DNA from: Astragalus membranaceus | Taxonomy: Eukaryota > Streptophyta > Magnoliopsida > Fabales > Fabaceae | Assembly (NCBI GenBank): GCA_039519185.1 | Contig: CM076854.1 | Location: 20,321,456-20,385,455, forward strand | Direction: 5' to 3' | DNA: 64,000 bases | Shown here: positions 57,360 through 64,000 of the stretch, piece after piece | How the letters are laid out: every line of letters begins with the position of its first letter | Position numbering within the stretch: position 1 is the first letter of the stretch | Notes under the pieces: model-generated | What the model was told of the DNA's origin: nothing | Seen by the model: the letters and a program-made list of their open reading frames with translations, nothing else | The model's database searches: none | Translations under genes and position numbers: made by a program

Positions 57360-57362
<3 letters not shown>

Positions 57363-57423
<61 letters not shown>
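57363..57423. repeat. (TA)n microsatellite at the Helitron insertion site
   Basis: A pure TA run of about 60 bp directly right of the Helitron 5' end. Copies A and C have only short TA stretches here (29663, 58140). Confidence 0.95.
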
Positions 57424-57426
<3 letters not shown>

Positions 57427-58507
57427 CTTGTATGCACTGGTTGCCATTTTCTCGCTCCTCTTCGCTCCTCTTCGCTTCGTCTTCCTTAATTTTTCAGGCT
57501 ATTTTCTTGTTCTTGCTTCCTGTGACCTGTGCTTGCTTGATTCGGTGTTCGAGATTTCCAGCACTACTCTCCTGTGCTTTTGTTCGTCTGAATCAAGGTA
57601 CGTTCTTGGTTCAATCTTCTTTTAAACTTTTACGCTTCAGAGTCTCGCATGTTTCCGCTTTTCTTGCACTTAGTGTTTTTAAGGTTCTAGTTTCTGCAAT
57701 ATTGTCAGTGATATCGCATGGACCGGCCTCAAAATTAGGGTTCATATTTCATGTATTGATGCAGATGTAGTTTACTTTCACGATGCATTTTATTGTAAAT
57801 CACATTGCTATTTAAATAAAGTTATGTTTTGAGTCATACCTCGTTTTTTGTTTTACCGCTCGGCTTATACGGTGATCAACAAGACCGTTTGCTTGTTTCG
57901 AGCTTTTGATTTGACACTTCGACGTGATTGATGTGGCGCGAAATTTGATTTGTGAGCATTGCATCTCTTCCCAAGAGGGGTCGTGTCATAACTGCCCCTT
58001 TTGTTGCTTGACACGTGGTTCCATCTAGCGGTGGGATAAGAAAGGGTGAAACGATCTGCTCCATTTACCTCTTGTCCCCCTCAACCGTTGGATGAAATGT
58101 GACCAATGGATCTGCTTCGTTCGTTTGAATTTTTTGAATACATATATATATATACGTGCTTGTATGCACCAGTTGCCATTTTCTTTCTCCTCTTCGTTTC
58201 GCCTTCCTTAATTTTTCTGGCTCTTTTCTTGTTCTTGCTTACACTACTCTCCTACTCTTTTTATCGTCTGAATCAAGGTACGTTCTTGGTTCAATTTTCT
58301 TTTAACTTTTTACGCTTCAGAATCTCACATGTTTTAACTTTCTATTAAGGTTCTGGTTTTGGAATAATGTCAGTGATATTGCTAAGTAGTGAAAGTGATA
58401 CAGAGGTTACTTCCATGGTTAGGTTTTGTAGGAGAGATAATCATTTTGGGAGATGTGTTGATTGCTTGGTGGGAAGAGAGGAGCTTTTAGTTTCTTAAGT
58501 TAGGCAA

Positions 58508-59190
58508 ATGGTAGCTACTGATAGTGGGTCTTCCTCTGCCTCTGTAGGGATGTCTAACGATCCAGGTTCAGATCAAAAGTTGATTCTGGACCCGGTGGTT
58601 CCGTTTAGTTGGGTGTAAGCTGAAGTGAGGTAGGCGGACTCAAACATTAATACCGAGGAGAAAGCTGTGACAGTCTAAGAGCTCTTATGCCATCCTATTG
58701 ATGTTGGTGCTTCGCTCGCTCGGCCTGCTAGCATGGACGAGCGTGTATGTCATGTTCCTAAAGCGGTTGGGCTCCCCCTTCACTTATTGTACAAAACCTT
58801 GTTTAAAGACCTGGGGGGTTAGGATTCCCATCTTCCCTATTATAGCCGTGTGCTTTGGATTTTGAACGCTGCCCTTTCTCAACTTCGCCCAAACGGTTGG
58901 GCCTCTATGCGAGCATTCGAGATACTGTGGGAGTGCTTGAGTATAGAGCCGACAATTGAGAAATTCTTGAGTTACTTCAAGGTGCAGTCATCGAGGCCAC
59001 ATACGTGGGTTTCTCTGTGTAATATCCAACGACACCCGTTTATGTATGTTTATAAGAGCAATTATAAACACTTTAAGGAAAGCTTCTTCAAGTTGGGGCA
59101 GGGCCATCTTGTTCCACGTTGTTGCTGGATGAACAAGGCGATGAGGGGTTTCCCCTGTATTGGACCCGTAAACCCCGAAAGGGGAGGTTG
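58508..59190 (+). pseudogene. decayed paralogue of family X Gag-like gene
   Basis: The ATG at 58508 starts VATDSGSSSASVGMSND, as in the copy at 30037, but stops appear at about 58617, 58633 and 58676 and a frame change precedes 58850. The frame is open again from 58850 with RPNGWASMRAFEILWECLSI and WVSLCNIQRHPFMYVYKSNY. It is not interrupted by G2, so it shows the ancestral join: HVPRCCWMNKAMRGFPCIG across the place where copy A is split. Confidence 0.75.
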
Positions 59191-59386
59191 ATAGACGAAC
59201 GAGACCTTCCTGCTTTCTTGTTTGCAGAGTCTTTAGGCATGGCTCCCATTAGCATAGAAGAGAGGAAACACATGAAGGTTTCGATAATCCTTCCATAATT
59301 TTGACCTCCGGAAGTAGTTATCTGATTATTTCGTCATTGTATTTATGCAAATTTCGAGGAAGAAATTTCATTAAGGGTGATTGAAT

Positions 59387-60257
59387 TGTAACACCCCGAT
59401 TTTCGTGCTTTCTGGTTATTTTAGTATGTGCTAGTTTTATGATTTATTTTGAATTGTTAAGATTAAATTAATTTAATTTATTTTCTGTCTAAGTTATTAA
59501 AATGAGGCATACGACATAAACATACCAAAGGGTATCGGTGTAGACTCAGTTGGGTCATAGGGGGTGCGCTTTGCAAAGAAACTGGGGGTTGGGGAAAAAG
59601 AACTTGAGGAAAGGGGAGCGGGAAGCTTTGTATAGAATTTGAAAACCCTTGCGAAGCCATGTCCCTACCTCACGTTCTTTTTCCCCAACTCCAAAGCTAC
59701 CAGTAACACCATTGTTGCTGATACCCTTTGTTGACAACCACAACCAAGACATGTTTCATGTGCTGCACCAATCATTGTGAACTTAGAAAGGAGATTGCCG
59801 TCGCATACTCTTCAATGGGTCGAAGGATAAATTCTTCCCCTTAATCCATGTCTATGTCGGCACTCTTCAATCGCGCTGCATGAGACAACAATTCGGTGAG
59901 ATTATATGGCTCCAAAGACATTGGTATGTTTATGTCGTATGCTTCATTGTCATTCTTATTATAAATTAATATTTTAATAAAAGGTGCTTTTATTAAATAT
60001 GACTTTTACATAATAAATTATATATGATATAAGCTTTATCATAGTCTAATATAATTAGTATTAGTATATTAAATATATGATACTACTGTAAGTAGTTAGC
60101 TCCGTTGGACTAAGATTAGTTATATTTAATATTTTTAGTATATGACTTTTGGACCGTTTGGTTGTTGCATAACCGTACGCGTTCGAGTCAAATATTATTG
60201 TACCGCTAGAGTTAAATCACGCTCGGGAAGTCGTGATTTCATCGATTAGCTATTGGA
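59387..60257 (+). repeat. family X LTR start, rearranged
   Basis: TGTAACACCCCGATTTTCG follows an ATTTCGAGGAAG and AAGGGTGATTGAAT tract, matching 39036. Only parts of the LTR are kept (blocks like 39466, 49312 and 39615). It ends abruptly at the hAT-like terminus. Confidence 0.65.
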
Positions 60258-60258
60258 G

Positions 60259-60340
60259 CAGGGCCGGTCATGGGCCTGTGCAACCTGTGTTACTGAACAT
60301 GCCCCGGCCCAATATCAATTTTTTAGGGCCCAAAAAAATG
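60259..60340 (+). mobile_element. hAT-like transposon terminus
   Basis: CAGGGCCGGTCATGGGCC and 'tagggcccaaaaaaatg' are typical of one plant hAT group end. I found no inverted partner (CCGGCCCTG) up to the window end, so the element is truncated or its other end is outside. Confidence 0.5.
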
Positions 60341-60957
60341 TGAAGCCAAGTTTTTTTTTGGACAAAAATATGTGAAGCCAAGTTAAATAAATGCATTTCT
60401 GTTTAAGCATTAAATTATTTACTGGGAACCGTTCGAACCCTCCGATCTTCCTTTTTCATTTTTATCCTTTGTTTTGAACGGATGCTGCATCAGCATAATT
60501 ACATATCTTTATTTTTTTTTTGGACCAAGTTTGTTTCCTTAACAAAGTTTTTTTTTCTTGTTTTTACACCAAGTTTCTTTTCTTTACAGCAGCATTCTCT
60601 TCTTTTTACAATGTGTTGGCAAATTTATTAAATATAATATTTTATTGCTTTTGGAATGTATTCAACCAAAAAATATATTGCTTTTTTTTTGACAAAGAAA
60701 AATATATTTCTTTTAGCAAATATCTTTTTGAATAAATATTTGAATATTTCCAAAATATAATCCAGCATTTTAAAACCAAAATTAATTAAATTTACATTTT
60801 TTAAGTATATTGTGATTTTGGGTCCTTAACCGAATTTCTATTGACGAATTAAAATAATTTTTTTGGAAACTTAGTTTGGTTTGTAGCTATTGTATATTAC
60901 TTAATTTATATTTCCTTTTTTTATATTTGATTATTGGGTATATTCGTTGATGATTTT
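60341..60957. other. unassigned AT-rich sequence
   Basis: T-rich, with repeated 'tttttttttgga.caa' phrases (about 60350, 60507, 60685). It may be the interior of the hAT fragment. No protein is recognised; a phenylalanine-rich frame at 60520-60735 is a composition artefact. Confidence 0.45.
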
Positions 60958-61402
60958 GGCTTCCACAAGGGAGATGAATAGCCCCTTGATAAGATCCAAC
61001 TTGAGTTCTTCCAAGAACCAAGGGAGAGAAAACTCTATGCTCTCAAAAATCAATTTCTATATCATCAAAGTATCCCAATTACAAGGAGTGGAATAGTATT
61101 TATATGTTAGGTCTAATGGATCCTAAGCGCAACATGCAATCCACTTAGAGATAGGAAAACAAGGCCCGTGGCCGCATCAAAGTAACTAAAGACTTTAACC
61201 TATTCTATTGCCAACAAGGCTCAAATCAAAAGCACATTACACTAGAAATTAAATCCTACATTTATTGCAAATATTACAAGGAAATAGAAAACCCTAGAGT
61301 TAGGATGTCTAGGAATTTCCCAAAGTAAGTCTTGATATTTGTGACTTCCATCCAAGCTCTCATTAGTAGGCTAGCTATGCATGTGGGCACACACATACTC
61401 CC
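60958..61402 (-). repeat. possible LTR of the minus-strand gypsy remnant
   Basis: On the minus strand AATTCAAGAGTGGGAG (about 61404-61419) resembles the purine tract of a gypsy element, followed by TATGTGTGTGCCC. The stretch down to about 60958 would be its LTR. The outer end is not defined. Confidence 0.35.
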
Positions 61403-62249
61403 ACTCTTGAATTTCACTCGACCTCAAGTGAACTCCCTCTCTTGGAAACCTACATCAAGCATGGAGAAAATCACTTATTTCAAAAATAAATGACAACTAA
61501 ACTAATGCATTAATTTCTTAGGCTCCACCGGGATCAAAAGGAAAGTGAGTGATCCCAAATAATAGCCTAGTCATGCAAAATTCAAGCACAAGTTTCCTTA
61601 AAGCACAAGGCATCTTACATTTCCATTTAATACAACTAAGCATTGCATAGGGAATGGAGAATATAGGGAGTAGATTATACCTTTGCAATGTTGTAACACT
61701 AACAACCATTTCCATTACCTTTTTCTTGCTACTTGGTGGCTCAACTTTAAGAGTTCTATCTAATTCCTTGTCTTGTCCACAAGATAGTGGCTTAGGAAAT
61801 ACATGCATACTTTCCCTTTAAAAAGGAAGTCACAAAACTTTGTGCAAGAAAATAGTTAGTAGCAAAAGTCATGCTCTCATTTAGTAACCTAACTCTTTCA
61901 CATGCTTTTCTTTTTTTATCTTTGTGAGGGTCATGATCATTATGAGAGTTGCCTATCACAACTATACTTGTAATGCTCTTTTCCTCATGGACCACACAAT
62001 TTGTTTGCTTTTCATCAAAGTGGTGCTCTTGGCCACCACACTCACTTGGGCCTTTCAACTTTTTGGTCTTTTGTTCTTTTTCCTCCTCCTCAATTTTATT
62101 TTTCAAAATGATTTGATCTTTCAAAACTTCTTATGGACTAAGGGGAGAAAGAACAATTTTCAAATTGTTATGCATAAAGGAGTATTTGTTAATAAATCCA
62201 TCATAGATGGCTTTTGTATCGATTTGCCATGGCCTTCCTAAGATTAGGT
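61403..62249 (-). pseudogene. pol: Ty3/gypsy Pol fragment
   Basis: Just inside the right edge the minus strand reads LGRPWQIDTKAIYDGFINKY, then SFMHNNLKIVLSPLSP, a stop, and EVLKDQIILKN. This is the segment between protease and reverse transcriptase in plant gypsy Pol (..RPWQFD..YDG..NKYSF..KI.L.PL.P). A lysine/glutamate-rich stretch follows to 61792. No reverse transcriptase follows, so most of Pol is deleted before the purine tract near 61410. The right edge is cut by the LTR at 62250. Confidence 0.65.
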
Positions 62250-62574
62250 TGTAACGCCCCAAAATAATTTAATTAATTATTTAATTAAGTTATTTAAGGG
62301 TTACAATATTTAATTAAGTTATTTGAGGGATCACGGTATTTATTTAAGTGGAGTAATAATGTTGGAATCTATTTAATTTTAGGGGGTATCCAACTAAGTA
62401 AATGGGGTGGTGCATTAAGGGCCCAAGTCAAATTAATGACCCAAGCCCATTCCTAATCTCCAAACCCTACGTGAATGTGCTTCATTCACAATTCACTAAT
62501 TGTGAAAGAAATCAGCGCACATGTGAGAAAAAGAAGATTGCCGTACGCTTGAGAAGAAAAGAAAGAATAGTGAT

Positions 62575-62800
62575 CAGGAGAGGAGAGAAAGGAACGTAGG
62601 GCTTAAAGAAAAGAAAAAAAAAAGGGAACATTAGCAATCAAATGAAAAAGAAAGAAAGACAAGTAGTGATAAAAAGAAAGGAAAGAAGGAAGGAAACGTG
62701 GTGATCAAAGAGAAGGAAGGAAACGTGGCTGAGAGAGAAAGAAAAAGAAAAGAAGAAAAGAAAGGAAGAGAACGTGGGAGAGAAGAAAGTGTCGCGGTGT
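62575..62800 (+). repeat. GA-rich tract in the G3 LTR
   Basis: AAAGAAAG/GGAAACGTGG units repeat. The G2 LTR has no obvious equivalent. K/R/E-rich frames are artefacts. Confidence 0.75.
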
Positions 62801-63122
62801 TTTCGTGCGTGATCATCTTCTTGGTGCTAGGAGCTTACGTATTCGAGGTAAGGGGAGTCTCACATTATAAGGGTTTATATAATGGTTAGTATGTGGGAGG
62901 GTAGTTCTATGATGCCTAGGGTGTATTAGTTATTATGTTGAATTTCTTGTTGAACTGTTGGTGTTGTTGTGAATATAAGATGAGTTGTGATGTTTGTTGT
63001 TGGTGATTTATTGATGTTTGATGTTGATGATTTGTTAGTGTTTGTTGTTAAATGAGTGGTGTGAATTAATTGTAAAAATGCGGGATAAATTGTGTTGTTG
63101 AATTGTGAAATAAGGTGTGTGT

Positions 63123-63186
63123 TGTTTCAGAGACGTCCTGGATTGTTTCAGAGACGTCCTGAATTGTTTCAGAGACGTCCCGAATT
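63123..63186 (+). repeat. 21-bp tandem repeat in the G3 LTR
   Basis: Three units of TGTTTCAGAGACGTCCTGAAT start at 63123, 63144 and 63165. Confidence 0.93.
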
Positions 63187-63484
63187 CTTTTCAAAAAACT
63201 AATTTTTAGCATAACTTTTGGCTCGGGAGTCCGATTGAGACGTCCCGAGGTGTTTCGGAAAGCTTATTCAGACGCCCATCTGAATATTCTAATTTGGGGC
63301 TCATAAAACATTTTTCTGGAAAATTTATTTGGCCGTTGACTTCGAACATCGTATTTTGAGAAAATTGTGGTGACTCAATTATTTTCGGAAAAGAGCTATT
63401 TTAAGGAAATAAAAATGAGTGATGTTGCATGGGCGCCTACGTGGCTGACCCGGACGAAGTAATGACGTGTTGAGTAAAATGACG

Positions 63485-63765
63485 ATAATACCCTTAGTGG
63501 CTAGTTAAATGACGTCTTTGCCCTTAGTGGCCAATATTTTGACGATGATGTGATTATGACGAGGATACCCTTAGTGGTTAATTAAACGACGTTGTTGCCC
63601 TTAGTGGCCAATATTTTGATGATGTTGTGATTATGATGATTTGTGGTTGCACATGTGTCCATAGTGTCTCATAGCATGTGCATTTCGCCCTTAGTGGCAG
63701 TGACGATGTTTTCGCCCTTAGTGGCAGTGACGATGTTCGCCCATAGTGGCAGTGACGAGTATGGT
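63485..63765 (+). repeat. CCCTTAGTGG / TGACGATG array in the G3 LTR
   Basis: Eight or so copies of CCCTTAGTGGC alternate with TTTTGACGATG or CAGTGACGATG. Its place in the LTR and the shared TGACGAT core match the ATCGTCA array of G2. Confidence 0.88.
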
Positions 63766-64000
63766 ACCATCATGCATATGCCCAGGTGTGGGTTGCGTCT
63801 TCATACATATGCATAAACACGACGCGTTTTGCTTGTGATGTGTTTTTGACGTTGGTTGCCGATGTTGCTCTGTGATGGTTGTAATGCGACGTTAAGTGTG
63901 CCGTGGTAGTTATAGATATTGTCCTCTAATATATTGATTATTATATATGCCTTTATGCTGTTTGAAGACTCACCCTTTCTGCTTGGAATGTTGCTCTACT

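Larger units (their letters stand above)
55210..57362 (-). mobile_element. non-autonomous Helitron
   Basis: The left edge, read on the minus strand, is a hairpin with an 8-bp stem (ACCCGTGC / GCACGGGT, 55220-55227 and 55232-55239, loop ATAC), six bases, then CTAG at the end. The right edge on the minus strand starts TCTACTTTCAATC. The insertion lies between host A (55209) and T (57363) with no target duplication. TC start, hairpin, CTRR end and A|T target are the defining Helitron signs. Comparison with 29650 and 58133 shows family X without this insert. No Rep/helicase is encoded. It carries four dodecamer arrays and a SINE. Confidence 0.85.
57424..60258 (+). mobile_element. family X composite repeat, copy C, rearranged
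   Basis: 57424-57718 continues copy B after the Helitron. At about 57720 the sequence jumps back to an earlier part of the repeat ('ttagggttcatatttca', equal to 54788), repeats the 54790-55200 block, then runs on through a Gag-like pseudogene, the 3' end with purine tract and an LTR start at 59387. It ends in the LTR block shared with 39615. Confidence 0.75.
62250..64000 (+). repeat. G3: start of a plus-strand Ty3/gypsy LTR related to G2
   Basis: TGTAACGCCCCAAAAT matches the element-sense start of the G2 LTR. About 1.5 kb in, 'atggtaccatcatgcat', 'ggtgtgggttgc' and 'gactcaccct' match G2 LTR landmarks in the same order. No purine tract lies upstream, so this is a 5' or solo LTR inserted in the gypsy Pol remnant. 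The sequence runs off the window. The 5 bp before it (TTAGG) would be its target duplication. Confidence 0.75.

Noticed and set aside
1..64000. A new defence, signalling or biosynthetic gene system
   Set aside because: Every coding segment I could recognise belongs to transposable elements or exon scraps; no set of cellular genes with shared direction or function is present.

Overview
The window is plant nuclear DNA built almost wholly of nested transposable elements. A papilionoid legume is my best guess, from the Tat/Ogre-like, Sire-like and CACTA sequence styles, but this is a style judgement without a database search. I found no intact cellular gene, no tRNA or rRNA gene, and nothing prokaryotic. 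The open frames that can be recognised belong to retrotransposon Gag-Pol proteins, a plant CACTA transposase remnant, or short captured or decayed exons.

Layout, left to right. 1-1230 resembles a Tat/Ogre-type LTR. 2606-5048 is a non-autonomous CACTA element (target duplication AAT) sitting between exon-like pieces of a minus-strand gene remnant (about 6190 to 2284). A composite repeat ('family X') starts near 6840. It resumes at 18772-20693, 29635-30660 and 38650-39035, and is split three times: by G1, a minus-strand Ty3/gypsy element with 3.1-3.3 kb LTRs and an almost coding-free interior (8930-18766, target duplication CTCTC); by C1, a decayed Sire-like Ty1/copia element (20694-29634, target duplication CTCCG); and by G2, a young minus-strand Ty3/gypsy element that keeps Gag but lacks nearly all of Pol (30661-38649). 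G2 cuts family X's own Gag-like reading frame in two. A plus-strand LTR follows (39036-41579).

The right half holds AT-rich filler with a SINE-like unit (42767-42945), a second, more complete copia element C2 (43903-48781, target duplication CTTTT), a 1.33-kb tandem duplication whose two units carry the same SINE, and two further family X copies (about 51447-55209 and 57424-60258). The first of these is interrupted by a minus-strand Helitron (55210-57362) that itself carries a SINE with a 16-bp target duplication. The right end holds a hAT-like terminus, a minus-strand gypsy pol remnant, and the start of a plus-strand LTR related to G2 that runs off the window.

The elements are not a pathway. 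Their relations are those of insertion order: family X is oldest, G1, C1 and G2 came later, and the foreign block in C1's left LTR is later still. Autonomous relatives elsewhere would have to supply Pol for G1 and G2, a transposase for the CACTA element and a Rep/helicase for the Helitron. The most notable items are the gag-only G2 with near-identical LTRs, the CACTA element lying between exons of a gene remnant, the Helitron with dodecamer arrays, and the C1 LTR whose interior was replaced by a probable truncated Helitron carrying a captured exon.
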